DNA from: Liolophura sinensis
Taxonomy: Eukaryota > Mollusca > Polyplacophora > Chitonida > Chitonidae
Direction of reading: 5' to 3'
Assembly (NCBI RefSeq): GCF_032854445.1
Contig: NC_088298.1
Span: 14,993,504 to 15,057,503 of the forward strand
DNA: 64,000 nt
The notes beneath the pieces were generated by a model. That model was not told where the DNA came from. It was given only the letters and a program-made list of their open reading frames with translations, and made no database searches. Below, in pieces: positions 11,214-25,300 of this stretch. Each line of letters opens with the position of its first letter. The first letter of the stretch is position 1. A program made the position numbers and the translations under genes.

Positions 11214-14200
11214 GTATATGATTACAGCTTGTTTCATGAGTAAACTAGCGGCATGTATCCAACATGTGACGCGCAGACATCATCCAACAGAGTTGGGATT
11301 TGGTGAGAGGCAAGTGTTTCCCAAAGAACTTCTGTAAAACCTGGAATATACATATCCAGGTGTCAACCCTTCCTTGCAAGCCTTCAATTAGGCGCTAAGA
11401 ACACTTGAGTATATCTTCCTAAAGTAAATCTTTTGCTAAATTTGTTCAGGGCTTTAGAATACATAAGTAGTGGAAAGAGCCTGGAACAAAATTATATTAT
11501 ACTGACAAATTAAAGTTGACTGCACTCTGTCATGAAATAATGCGTCAATAAGGAATAGCGACAATAAGCCTTGACGACATGATCATAAGATAAGTACACT
11601 TATATACACGTAAACTAATGGACATCTTTCGTTATCTCTCAGTAACAACTGTTGGCAGCAAACTGAGATAAACTAATCTCGGACTGACCTAATCTCTGAT
11701 GATTTGCCAGCAATTTGAGATAAAGTGATGTTTCACTGATGAAAGTTGGCAGCAATCTGGAAGACATCGTATTTGGCAAACCAGATAACGCCGCTGCATT
11801 TATTTTTGATAAAATGATCCCAAAATGAATGTTGGCAGAGATCCGATATAATACGTCTGATCTTTGAATAACGAGCTTTATATCACTGCCAGCTACACGT
11901 GAGCATCAAAACCACCTTGGAAAGGACCTAGTACAGTAAGGCGGAGAGTCGGCCCCAGAGAGACAAAGAAAGGGCAAATTTCAAAATCCCAGCACAGTTC
12001 TGTTAATTTCCAAATCAGAAGCATAAATGTTGGTCGAAGCAAAATACTAAAAAGTATATGGCCATAAAAGAACTGTTTACTTAGTAATAACTCACCAACA
12101 TGCACACTCGATCAAAAACGCCAAGATTTCGTTCCAATCAGGCATTGTGTTTTTGATTTACTGTATGAAGATGAACGTTAATCAGACAAATATCTTTACT
12201 GAAAGTTTCATGTGCGTATTTCTACGTTCTGTCAAAGTTTCGTTTTGGTTAACGTTTGTGTTCATATGTAAAACATAAACTTAATAATGTAATCAGTTTT
12301 GTCATACACTGGCAAGTTTAAAATTTGTATTTCTGCGATGATCTATCAGGCATCCTCTATAGTACAATGGACTGACAAAGTTCTTGTTGAAAACGGGTTG
12401 TACTTCGAGGGAAATTCTAATCTTTGTTTGTTTTTAGGTGTTTTTTTTTTAGTTCTTTAGAAAGATACTTTTGTGTGAGTAAAGATAAAGGCCGTATTGC
12501 ATTAAATAAAAGTTATTATGAATTAGAATGACAACAGATAATATTGCTATGCTATGCTATTACGTTTACCATTTGGCAATTATTGCGAAATCATACGTGA
12601 ATCCTTGCTGAGAGCACGTGTGGTCCTCCAGCTATCATTAACTTTAACATGTTATGCGGAAGCGGAAGTATAAGGCTAAAAGTTACATTTGTTATATATT
12701 TATTTCATTGATTGGTGTGTGCTCAAGAATTTTTCAGAAAGTTGCATTTGTGGTGCAGTGGTTGTCCCAGTTCTACAGTGTTTAATGCAAAGAAAAGATA
12801 TTTCAGTGTGACTGAAACCGGCAAAAATTTTACGATTTTATTACCTAGACATAGCTTCAGTGTATGTTTAGAGTTTTACAAGTCGCATGCATGCTTGCTA
12901 TATAACAGGAAAAGAAGAGTAAAACAGAACTGAAAAAGCAGTAGCCTTTCTACAGTATCAGTAGCTGTCATTCAAAGCTATAGCCAGCTCGCTGCTTGAG
13001 GTGCACATTTTCTCGCACTGGGACCGAATGTATTCTGCTATTGCAGAAGATTATTTTATAGCATGTAACACACCCACATTATATTAACCCAGCAATAAGA
13101 TTCTAATAGCCTAACAGGATATTATATTGAATATGACACAACACTGCGTATGTAACAACATAACGGAATACATTCTGGCATCACTCAGACAACAGACTTT
13201 CACAAAAATTTAAATTTTAGACAAATTAACAGATTATATTCTCGAGTGTATCAGGCACTTGACCAATGAGGATGCTAGTTCGAATCCAGCTCTCGTTGTT
13301 TCAGCTGCATACGGCTTCGAGTCAAGAGTTTTTTTTTAGTTTTTTTTCTACCCGACGTAAGTTGTTCATCAAATATGAGTGAAAATTTCTCGAGCTCTTC
13401 GTTGAACACCAATCTACATATCTTGTTTCTATCTTTGGTTAGATTTCATGCATTTCCAGAACTAATTAAACATGCCGCCTCTGTAGCATTCATCTCAAAC
13501 CAAAAACCCCCAAAAACATGCGCAGTAGCACGGACTGACTAGTACATTGTTAGTGCATGATATATCACTACACCATATACTCACTTTATACAGCTGTCTG
13601 TTTACCGCTGGTTGCTACATTGCGTAACGTGCCAACGTGATAGTGAGAAAGCTGGACAAATAAACACTGGATTCCTACGAAAATAGGGTACACCACAGGG
13701 CATTTAGTGATACCACAACAACACGGACCGTGCAAACAAGTAAACGTTCACATTACCTCTATCCAGTTTCTCAGAACCCCAGAGTAAAGCTCTTATCTTT
13801 ACTAAGGAATTCCAAACACTTTTGGGCCACCTACGCTGTGCATCTATAGAAGTGATGCACCGGAAGATAAGCCCTGTATGTATGTATTATACCTTGATCT
13901 TGTGTCAAATCTACTGTTGGGGCTATTTGTAGTATGGGAAGGTAGATGGTAAACTGAAATCGACTTTCTGACCGTGTAATTTAAAATGCATTAACAACGA
14001 TGAAAACAGGGGTAGGACAGTGAAGAGGTACAGGGAGAATGCAGGAGGGGCGGGGGGCGAGCTGAGTAATAAAGATGACTGTCTTTCATTCAGTACGATT
14101 GAGTACTATCTTCGGATTTAGGGAATCTTCAGGAACTGAGTGAATGACTATGACATAACGCCGCATCGCCATCTCTTGGCCAGCTGAAAACTTTGAGATC

Positions 14201-14553
14201 ACCAATGTTCCAATATGGCCGTTCATGGTCTTATATGAAGTTCAAACAGTACGGCCTGTGAGGTTTACTTCTCCAAAACCACAAAGCTTATACCACCGTA
14301 ATAAAAAAGAATAGTATTTTTGAATACCCTATGAAACCTGAGTTTAATAAATGAGTTTCACGACTTACAAACATTCTTCGCGCATATATATTTCGGCTGC
14401 TATTTTAGTACAGAACTGTTTGCGACATGACAATGTTGTAACGATCAATCAACAACACAGTGCTGCTGGTATATTTGAAAAACACCGTCCCTTTTTGTGA
14501 ATGATTGGTATTTAAGTAGGCAGTTAAAGAGGATATAATTGTCTAGTCTTGGT

Positions 14554-14768
14554 TATTTATTTATTTGTCTGGTGTTTTACGTCGTATTCAATAATATTTC
14601 ACTGATACGATGGCGGCCAGCATTGTGTTGGGAGGAAACCGGGCAGAGCCCGGGGGAAACCCAAGACCATCCGCAAGTTGATGGAAGACCTTCCCACCTA
14701 TGGCCGGAGAGGTAGCCAGCATGAGCTGGACTTGAACTCAAAGCGACCGCATTGGTGAGAGGCTTAAA
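14554..14768 (-). mobile_element. SINE-A, reverse, head truncated
   Basis: tatttatttatttgtctggt, body with ggaggaaaccgggcagagcc and end in gaccgcattggtgagaggct. Confidence 0.88.
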
Positions 14769-15824
14769 CGGTGTGGTGCATCACTGAAATGCCATGCTGA
14801 ACGGACACCGAAATGATTAGTTCGTGCCTTGTGTCATTATGCTGGGGCTAAAAATAAAGTACCCACAGAAAACTACCAAGATCGGCAAAATAGTTATATC
14901 AAGGGCACCATGCAGATGTGTATGACGCACCACCCTGTCATAAATCACATTTTAATGCTTTCTTCATATTCCAAAAGTCAGGTGAGGTTTAAGCCCAAGT
15001 ACATGTACAGCGACTGCCCATGTCTGAGACTGAACCGGGGTACATCTTGCTTGCATAATATACGATGTGGACGATCGGAGGGATAAACCATAAATAAAAC
15101 GGTTATTCAAGATTACAATGTACTCGACGAAAGTGATAAGTGAGTATTTCGGCCTCCAGTAGGCCTATATATTAAATCAAGCAACATTTCTCCTTGCCGA
15201 CCGCCTTGCACTACAAGACCTGCGCGAAGATGTTTGCTCAGAGGCTCATCTTTCGTCGGTAATTCCGTTATCGCTCTTCTCTCAGCGGTGTTATCTCCTG
15301 TTGTCTGTTGACAAAATGTTAGATAAGCAAGAGCGGTGTACTGAATGCGGTAAGAAAAAAATATGCTGACTCGTACATTTATGAGCCAACAGATTTGGCA
15401 ATGCATGGGCGCGACGCTTTGGAATGTTGGTTAAAAGCCCATGGTTAAAACAAAAAAAAAAAAGGAAACGTCTATTGCTCGGCGCCTATAAGTATACTTT
15501 AGTAGTGAGGATCGGTGTAATTTGCCGAGTGCAAAAAGTCAATGGGGATATTATTAAGCCTGTATAGTCACCTGATTTGTGTTTTCTTAACCATTTAGCA
15601 TGCACGCATAAGCCAATTATACTTGGAAATTTACCATGACACAGCCACAGAACAGGCAACAATCGCTTTGGTAAAGGTCATTCTTTCTCACATGTCTCCA
15701 ACACCATTTGACATATCATTACTCAATATTTGCAAAAGAAGTCATTACGCGTTAATTTTGCGAAGAGGGGCTATAAGTTAACGCCTTAGGTATTTACTTA
15801 ACGCCATTTTTCTGAATTTGATTA

Positions 15825-15990
15825 ATTTATTTATTTGATTGGTGTTTTACGCCGTATTCAAGAATATTTCACTTACACGACGACGGCCAGCATTATGGTG
15901 GGAGGAAACCAGGCACAGCCCGGCGGAAATCCACGACCATCCGAAGACCTTCCCCTGGACTTGAACTCACAGCGACCGCATTGGTGACTT
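15825..15990 (-). mobile_element. SINE-A, reverse, internally deleted
   Basis: Tail and body clear (tttatttgattggtgtttta); a deletion joins ccgaag to accttcccctggacttgaac. Confidence 0.85.
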
Positions 15991-16737
15991 TTCCTGAAGT
16001 GCTGTTATATGTGAATATGTGATTAACTTTCTGTATTTACTTCATTTATTTCTTGTGGAAGGGTCCTTTCTATAAAAATGTCATGAATTGGAGGAAGTTA
16101 TTTTAATTATAGGCACATTAGATTTTTCCATATTATGCACATTCCATTGCCCAAAAATATTTCTAAAATTATACACAGAAATCTAAAAAGCACATTTTGG
16201 AGTAGACTTCCAAGTTGAATGTGTTTATTTCGTCTTATTCTTTACTTTCACTCGAAAGGTAAGAAACACTAAAATGAAATAAATGCCTGTATCTAATGAA
16301 AAAACATTTAAGAATTGTCTTGGTTTTAAAACATTGGATTCTACTTCAAGTCATCCAGATTGCCATTAATGCTGTATGAACTAAATCATTTACTTAAAAG
16401 TGAAATATTCTTGAGTACGGCGTAAAACATTAGTCATATAAATGTATAATAAATTTACTATATAGTATGCCACTTCGGGACCAAGATTATCGGCTGTATT
16501 CAACTAAGAAAGGTCATCAAACTGTTGAGTTACTTTAACAACTCTTTTGTGGTGTCACAGTAAGTAGATAATTTATCATTCATCTATATATAGTTACGTT
16601 TGTAGATTTACAAACAATTTAGATGTACACCTTTATTGGTGAGTATTTAAAACAGAAAAAAAACACTATAGACTAAATGCTTATATGCATCGAGAAAGTC
16701 TCCCACAGGAAGTCTAAAAAGCACACCGGTACCTTTT

Positions 16738-16930
16738 TATTTTCATGAGGGGGCATCCATGGTCGAGGTGGTTAGCACGCCAACACCGCGCACTGAGCCA
16801 GGAGCCTCTCACCAAAGCGGTCGCTGTGAGCTCAAGTGCACGTAGCTCATGCTGCCGAAGTGGGAAGGTCTCCGGCGCAAAGTGGGAAGGTCTGACTGCA
16901 ACCTTCACGGTCAGATCCTCCGGGCTTTGA
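16738..16930 (+). mobile_element. SINE-A, 5' part with internal duplication
   Basis: Head catggtcgaggtggttagca; gtgggaaggtctccgg is followed by a second gtgggaaggtctgactg, a small internal duplication. The AT-rich tail is absent. Confidence 0.75.
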
Positions 16931-17878
16931 CCGGATATCGCAGATATCGCAGTCGAAAGTAAGCAAAATAGCGCACATTGAGACAATCGAAAGCATCTTC
17001 ATGATATCAGTTTTAACGAGTTATTTCTATAACCTGAAGACGCCCCTGTTTCTGCTAACGTCACCCGCAACCCATGACTTTGTATGAATCCTGATTAAAA
17101 ACCGCTTTATTTAGAGTTATACTAAGCAGCCAACAAAAAAAAAATGCCTTTGACGGCTTAGGTCTGTCTTCATCCCCCTTCCTTAAGAGTCAGGTTTTTA
17201 TATTTTTTTTTTTTGTCTTTTAACACGAGCACGGGGTAATTAAGCATATACTGTTTACCTTGGAACGTCATCAGTCGCGTGTTCAAATCCAGCTCTCCCT
17301 GTTCTGGACACGACTTTACTTGAGGAGTTCCGTGAGGTTCTTTGCTAAGGCCGGTGGTTTACTCCCTACTAAAGTATACCCCAACAACCAGAACCCGACC
17401 GCCATTATATAAGTGAAACATTCTTGGGCTGGTCAAATAAAAAAAATGGATAATCATTGCAAAGACGTCAACAACTTACACACCTATACAACTGAGTTAC
17501 TTTCAACGGGAAAAGGCCATTGTGTTACGAAGGAACCAATAGGGCAAGCTGAATTTATACAGGTCTTCGCCTCCTCGTCTTGAATGGCAGAGGAGGCCTA
17601 TAGTGATATGTAACACATCTATACCAGACTGTTCCTCAGACGCCAGGTTATGAGAGAGAGTCACTGTTGTACGAGACTACATATACGTGTAGTTCCGCAA
17701 CGAACCATATACACTCTAAAAACGTATCTATCCAACTGGCAAGATTAGTTTTCTGGGTGATGAAAGAAAGGATTGTGATTATGCAATTGCTACATACTAC
17801 TCTCTAAAATCAATAACTACAATTAGTTGTAACAAATACATACATCATATTGTTTACTTACAACTTAATCTTGTTTAT

Positions 17879-17881
<3 letters not shown>

Positions 17882-17921
<40 letters not shown>
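17882..17921. repeat. (TA)n microsatellite
   Basis: About 19 uninterrupted TA dinucleotides flanked by acaa and ttgttcg. Confidence 0.97.
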
Positions 17922-17923
<2 letters not shown>

Positions 17924-18319
17924 CGATTTACCAAATTGGGTACAGGTTTTGTGGGATGCAGCTATATTATAATTATATTCAAACACTATCCAGCCAGAGC
18001 TGAACTCGAGATTTCAGTGACAAAGGGGTAACCTACAGGGTGTATATATATAATGTGTGCCAGATGCAAGGCTGTAGGCAGCATGTAGCATACAGTAAAG
18101 TTGTACACAGTTTAAAATTTACAAAAGGAAGTTGTAGAAGACAAAAATATGACATCTTGATTAGACACAGTCCCAAGTTGTCTCTCATCATACAGACGTA
18201 GGCCTACAGGCCTTTATGATAACTTCTATCGCTGCATATATAGTTATGCTGTGGATTTAAATGAGGAAGTTTACCAGGTACGGTATACCTCGCAAAATAC
18301 GCTGAAATACAGTATCTTG

Positions 18320-18460
18320 TCAATTTACCCCAGTTAGGGTTTTATATCCTGTACTGTTTACGCATGCAAATCCTTAAATAGTAGCAAACTACACGCCTCC
18401 CCCACCCCACTACTTCACTTAGAGAACCATAACTTAAACAGAATCAGGTAAAAAAAAAAA
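18320..18460 (-). repeat. Dispersed repeat D, copy 2, reverse
   Basis: cagttagggttttatatcct, ttaaatagtagcaaactaca and cagaatcaggtaaa are the complement of the copy at 985-1,110. Confidence 0.75.
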
Positions 18461-18752
18461 GAAAAAAAAGACGGGAGGAGGGCGGGGGGGCTTGGCATTG
18501 ATTTTAGTACACCACTGACGTACAATACTTACCGCAGAAATAAAAATTACATGTAGGCTAGATGTCGGGGGCTTATACGCTGGTTATACCGACACACCAA
18601 TACGAACCTTAGTCTATATGTAATAAATATACAAAAAAGTAGGTGATATTCCACCGCTGAAAAAGGGGTCTTAAACCCGAAACAGACTGTCAAGCATTTA
18701 TCTGATTTGTCCATTTCTACCGTCACTTAAATCCAATGACTGTTTCGCTTTA

Positions 18753-18783
<31 letters not shown>

Positions 18784-19099
18784 AACCAACAAAAAAAAAA
18801 ACATGGCCAGATAAAATGTTTTATGTAACATTTAACATTTGGGTACTGTGTAAAATCTCTATAAAATCACTGACGTTCCGACATATTTGTTCTTTGGTTA
18901 AATTAGTCACCCTAATCTTACTGTCAAACTGAAGAAGGAAACGAAATTGCATACCACAATCCCATATCCCCACACAATGGATATCTTCTTTCACAAACTG
19001 TGTGTTCAGTGGCAATTTAAACTCATGTAAATCGGTTGTTCTCAAACTGTGTGTGGTTCAAAACGCTTTGCAAGTCAATGAATTCTATTCTGTCATCCA

Positions 19100-19293
19100 G
19101 CAAATCAAATACTGTACTAGGTGTCGACTTTGTGCTAAGGACGCTTTGGCATTGGAGGCGCCTGGGAACAAGGTATTTACTTCCTGTTCGCCATTTTGTC
19201 TGAAACTCACATGCTGAGCCGGTTGACGCCTTTTTGTGATTTCACGCCGAGTTTCTGCGATTTGGAGACTGTTCTTCCACACAAGAGTCCGCC
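19100..19293 (+). promoter_or_regulatory. Probable ARP3 5' UTR and TATA-less promoter region
   Basis: No TATA box is seen just upstream of the start codon. The stretch has more CpG than the surrounding AT-rich DNA, as expected for a broadly expressed gene. The transcription start cannot be placed from sequence alone, and an upstream non-coding exon is not excluded. Confidence 0.35.
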
Positions 19294-19337
19294 ATGGCGG
19301 GGCGAATGCCTGCGGTAGTTATAGATAATGGAACTGG
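19294..19337 (+). CDS. ACTR3: ARP3 exon 1
   Basis: Start codon in a good animal context (gccATGg). Codes residues 1-14 plus two bases of Gly15, [15 protein letters not shown]. Donor gtaaga follows. The conserved ARP3 N-terminus MAGRLPA is matched almost exactly, which fixes the start. Confidence 0.93.
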
Positions 19338-22300
19338 GTAAGACTTAGATTCGAGTAGTGACTCACTAATGTGCCAAAAGTTGTCCGACGACGTCGTTGT
19401 TGTTGTCAACTTTCGCCGAGGGGTGTGACCCTGCAGGAAAAAATGTGCCGATTTGAACACGACTGATCGCTCACTGCTTTTCGTAATGCAAATCGATGGT
19501 GGGATTAAATCATGATGTGTGTAACGCACACATCTTCTATCAGTTGCAATAATTCAATAAGTCACCAGAAATTCACAAGTTTTGTTCCCATAAGAGTGAT
19601 TCATTCGTCGACTTGCCACTGTTCACTTCCTGTTTCATTACGCTGGTCGTGTCGGATCAGAATAAATCTACTCTAGACAGAATGTTTGGTGCAGGAGTAG
19701 AGTTGCTGTTAACTTACTCTGCTATATACATGTTATGTGCAGATTCTGAACAGGAGATATTTAAAACAAGATTAATTAAAATTAATGTGACACCAATATG
19801 TGTGTCTCTTGAGTTGCTCCTGTTTACTCTTGCGACGCCACGCGCAGTCCTCGAGCAAGAAAAGTTAGCAATGCAGTCCTAAAGCTGTACATTTTTGAAT
19901 GATAGGGAGAGGTTGGGACAATAAATATTAACTTTCCACTTTATTATTTATTTATTTGACTGGTGTTTCACTCTGTGCAGAAGAAGATTTAATTTACAAA
20001 TGCAGTGGGGAATGACTCGATCCTGAATCGTGCTTGAAATTTCCATTTTTTTTGATTGATTCACTGTTGTTGACTGTTCTCTAATTCACGTAGACTTCCA
20101 CTTGTGGACACTGTTCGTTCTGTCATAGCTGTGGATCCTTATGAAAAAATGAACATGGCTTCTCGCAGATCTAATTTTGCCGTTGCTTTCGCAGCCGAAG
20201 TGCGTTCTTCAAGGCTGAAAGTATGTTTGATGTGATTATCGGAATTGAAAACGTAAATACGATAGGTTCGTTGACGATGGCCTTGTGCAATAAAAGACTT
20301 TTTCGAGCCGAAAATGACGAAGCCTTGCGACAACAGTTTGATTATATGGGAATGCCAAGAAAGTATACAGACTTTACAAACATAGACATGCATGGATATT
20401 GACTTGAACATGATTGTAAACTTACTGAGCTTTGCTTAGCAGTGGGAATTTTTTTTTGTGACGTGTCGCCGATAAAAATTGCTTGTTGCGGACAGGTAGA
20501 CAGGTGTTATTTTGACCCCTTACTGGACATTGTAAGAATTTGAAAAGAGATGGTATGTTAAAAAATTTGATTGTTTGGAGCTCCATTGCACAGCACAGCA
20601 AGTGTTTACATTGAGATATGTTTGCACATTTGTCATTTGTTAAAGAGTTGTAGAAATGTAACTGATTTCCCATTGAAATAAGCTACGGTCCTTTATCTTT
20701 CAGGTACACAAAAATGGGGTATGCCGGCAACACAGAACCTCAGTACATCATCCCATCTTGTATTGCCATCAAGGAATCGGCACGTGTTGGAGACCAAGCC
20801 ATCAGGCGGTTAGGAAGAGGCGTGGAGGATTTAGACTTCTTTATAGGGGATGAGGCCATAGAAAAACCCTCCTACGCAACAAAGGTGGGTAGATCTTGTC
20901 ACAAGGTGCTGTTCAAGGCATTACCCGTTTTATTTATTTATTTGATTGGTGTTTTACATCGTACTCAAGAATATTTCACTTATATGACGGCTGCCAGCAT
21001 TATGGTGGGAAGAAACCAGGCACAGCCCGGGGGAAACCCACGACCATCCGCAGGTTGCTGGTGACCATTCCAAGTACGGCCAGAGAGGAAGCCAGCATGA
21101 GCTGGACTTGAACTCACAGCGACCAGTGAGAGACTTATTACCGGTTTATGCCACCCATTAACCTGTTCATCATTGTATTGAAACATTTTTTTTAAGATTG
21201 CATAAAACTGTTTATAGAAAGGTATAGACAAAACGTATTATTTGTTTTCTTAGAAATGTCTGGTATCACTCTTATAAAATATTTACAGAAGTTCTTTAAA
21301 CTCTTCACACTATGACAAGATGTTTAAACAAGCATATACTGAGGCCATTGTTCTGTGTTATCTGGGAAAATTTATCCTTTTTGTAAAGCCCCGCTAATGA
21401 CCAACATAACCAATATAGTCATAACTCTAAAATAAAGTTGAAAAAGGTGCACAAATCACACTGCTCTTTCACATGCAAGCAAAGAGATATTTATTAATGG
21501 GCCAATTTCATAAATTTGGGCCCTGTTGTACGAAGCCTCCGTAACGTTACGATCACGTAACTACCGCGACAACCAGCAATGTAGGCATTACGTCTCTATG
21601 GTAAATTTCAGCTCATAATGGTAAGCGTGTTTCGTACAGGTGGGCACAGAGCTCTAGCAAGTGGCTATGATGGTGCTGGCAAAGGGCAGTAGCTTGATTG
21701 TATACAAGACATGGAATTATCACCTCAGACTTTAACTTAACAATAAAACTATAGTACCAGTCAGAACCGGCCCCGATGGCAGAGTTGGTAGAGCCTTCTC
21801 TTTGGGAGATGGTAGATCCTGCGTCGAGCCACACCTAAGACCTTAAAAAAGGATGTTGTAACTTCTTCCCTTGGGGATAGTGCAACAACTGGTTGACCCG
21901 TATCAGTAAAATGCCTTGGACGATGCGCCTTATTTGCCTCAGTGAAGCAGCACTAGATAAAAGGGTGGTGGTAATCCGTCCTGCTACAAGGAGGCATATT
22001 ATGTGCATTCTAAGGATTCCTTCGTTGTCACATGACTAAAAAATTGTTAAGTACGACGTTAAACCCCAAGCAATCAATCACTCACTCAACTCACTCACTC
22101 AGATGATTAAATCACTGGCTTGCAGCAACCATCAGGCCCTTGACCAATGACGTGGTGAGTTTGAAACCTGCCCAGTCTACCTTTGGCTGCAGCATTAATA
22201 GGTTAAGAAGTTTGTCAGGTTTGATAGGTTACTCCAGACAATTAAAACCATTAATCTGTCAACAAGATTAACAATATAAAACTTGACGCTGAGGGCATTT

Positions 22301-25300
22301 TAGGGGTTAACACAAATAACTTTTAAGTTTTGTAGTAGAACCCCTTTAATGTATAATTTGGCTAGTTTTTAAGCATTTTAGCCTTGAGTGTCTTCTATAA
22401 TTTTTGATTAAAAACCTTTGCTGGATGTCATATCTCAAATAAGACTGGTGTTAAGTGAGAAATTTGATGCATCTATATATTCAGTAATGCGATCAGATTA
22501 AAACATTCATGAACGATCGTACATGCACAAATGGATAATAAATCTAGAACTTTTTCTAGAATTTCGTAAAAATAAATAAAATAAAAGGCATACTATGTCA
22601 GTTTAATTGAGGAGAAATGGATTTTTCTGGGGAGGCTGATTATCTCTGTCTACATTCCCATCTTCTTCTTGTTGTTGTTTCAGTGGCCGATCCGTCATGG
22701 AGTTGTGGAGGATTGGGACTTGATGGAGAGGTTTTGGGAACAAGCTATATTCAAATATTTAAGGGCAGAGCCTGAAGATCACTATTTCTTATTGGTAAAG
22801 TATTCGTAATTGTTTGAAGGTTGCAGTTTATTATCGGTAAACATATTGCACTTATTCATTGGCACATTGTATGTCATTGGGTAAACTTCATATCATCTTG
22901 ATTTCACTTGACTCAATCCCAATTGAAAACTTGATTTCAAGATTTGGGAAAATCATTACATGTATTCTCTATTGGCAGAGCTGTTACGTATATGCTGTGT
23001 GAGGACATCAGTTGATTCCAATTTGGGAATATTGGTAGATTCAGTTAAAAAATCTCTATTTTTCAATGGAAAGCTTTACATTGCCCTGTTGGAGAATCAG
23101 TATCTGGGAATGTGGGGGGCTCCGTGGGTCAGTTGGTTAGGGCACTAGCGTAATGACCCAGGAGTCTCTCACCAATGCGGTCGCTGTGAGTTCAAGTCCA
23201 GCTCATGCTGGCTTCCTCTCCGGCCGTACGTGGGAAGGTCTGGCAGCAACCGGCATATGGTCGTGGGTTTCCCCCGGGCTCTGCCCTGGTTCCTCCCACC
23301 ATAATGCTGGCTGCCGTTCTTGAGTACGGCGCAAAACACCAATGAAATAAATAAATAAATCTGGGAATGTGAATAAGATCTTTGTACCATGATAGAATTT
23401 ACTTCAGCATGTGCCGCAGAGTACATACATCCCCTTTTTTTTATCCCCTTACAGACAGAGCCACCTTTGAATACGCCAGAAAACCGCGAATATACAGCAG
23501 AAATCATGTTTGAGTCTTTCAACGTACCTGGTTTATACATCGCTGTTCAGGTAAGGTCTCCGAGTGCACAACTGAACAATGGGCCATTGTGTCTCTTATA
23601 ATAAAATGTGTTTTGTATCATCAGACCTCTAGCCTCAAACAAAAAGGGGCAGGGTGGCATTTTTACAAAAGGGGCACTTTTTAGTGCGAATAATAGCTTT
23701 AAAGGGCACTATTTTCTGCTTTCGTCTTTAATAATGAATGTGATTAATAAATATTGATATTTAACAGTGCAAATTTGCCTACTTAGCACTCAAGAATGCA
23801 TTTGTATACTGTATTATTTACTGATTTGATTGGTGTTTTACACTGTACTCTAGAATATTTCACTTATATGATGGCGGCCAGCATTATGGTGGGAGGTTGT
23901 ATGCTGTAATCCTTCTGATTTTCAGGACATATACATTGAAGCAGAAAATTGCGATCCTGAGTTTTTCAGAAAGGTTCATGGGATGTATTAACCATGTGGG
24001 AAAAATATTTAGCCCTGTAACAAATACAGTGTAGGCCTATTCTGGTTAAAATGGGCAGACAGTATATGGCATAAAATAAAAGAATTGCAATATATAAAGC
24101 GTGTATTCATAGCAAGTGTTTACTGTTTAAGGGGATTATCCTAAATGGATAAACAAACAATTTATAAAACCACTGATCATTACAAGGGCCTTCTGTAAAC
24201 GTAAAAACAGCTTTACTTCTGATTTTAAATTAAAGACATTAGTTACAGATGCTAGTTGTTGTATGTTACTAAATGAGATAAGAAAAGAAGTCCCTAAAAT
24301 ATAACGCCTGATGTGGGAGCCTCTCACCAATACAGTGGGTGTGAGTTCAAGTCCAGGTCATGCTGGCTTCCTCTCCTGCCGTACGTGAGAAGGTCTGTCG
24401 GCAACCTGTGGATGATCATGGGTTACTCATGAGTATCACTTTGACCATTAGACTTTTTTTTTTTGCAGACACTGTACAACAGTGGAAAAGAATTACTGTT
24501 ATAAAAACTCATATTTCTAGACCTATTATTGTTTAATGATAACACTGTAGAGTTAATAAAAATCATAAAACCGTCAAGGATGCCCCGTCTTTAACCCATT
24601 TAAAATCCACGAATGCCTGCCTGGACCGGTGTGAAAACTGAAATCAAGGCCGGGAGGAAAACCAAAATATGATCAATTGGAGTAAAACTTCCTGGCTGTT
24701 TCACAAAACTGGATATTCCAGTATTAATTTCACATCAGGTCTCTGACTTGAAAATAGGAATAATTTTTTATGAGTTCAAAACTGGCACTGAGTGAGTGTG
24801 GTTGATCCTTTACCAGTGAAAAAATTTTTTGCCGAGTTAAAAAAAATTTAACTATTCAAAAATAGGCCAGCTTGCCTAATCTTTATTGTTTGTGGTAATC
24901 TGTTTTCTGGTCTAGTTTTAATTTAAACAAACGATGAGCCTATGAGTGTTTTATTATCTGACCTATTTGATGGACTCGGCTGACAGCATGGAAATATGAA
25001 AGTAATGAAGAAAGAGGCAGTAATGGATGTGCATTTCTAATTGGTTTACACATTGATCCAATTGAGGCAGTTGTTCAATGAGCATCGCCGTTCCAGTTAT
25101 ATCTATCAGACAAATATGGTGGATTCTTTTCACACCTAACACGTGCCACCAAGGGTGAATAGAGTTGATAATAAATTTATTGTGGCCAGAAGACAAAAAA
25201 TTAGGTGTGACAGCTTAAAGTAGGTATCAATGAAATACATGAACATTCCTCATTGAAAAAACACACATGCAGTCAATAAACTGAACGGGTGTTTGATTAC

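Larger units (their letters stand above)
180..19099. other. Gene-free region upstream of ARP3
   Basis: Longest open frames are under 130 codons, overlap repeats or lack conserved motifs. Repeats found are listed separately; stretches 4,330-5,840, 9,420-10,980, 11,220-14,550 and 17,450-18,300 show nothing beyond low-complexity tracts and small duplications. A gene made of small exons with poorly conserved sequence cannot be excluded. Confidence 0.55.
20885..22683 (+). other. ARP3 intron 2
   Basis: 1.8 kb and mostly repeats: SINE-A in reverse (20,931-21,133), a dispersed repeat C copy (21,295-21,480) and a full SINE-B (21,768-22,103). A further fragment with a tRNA-like B box (ttgaccaatgacgtggtgag) lies near 22,135-22,200. 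Confidence 0.8.

Noticed and set aside
21768-21840. tRNA gene
   Set aside because: The A and B box-like motifs belong to SINE-B; no complete cloverleaf is formed, and the element continues for 335 bases with a repeat tail. The same applies to the SINE-A heads.
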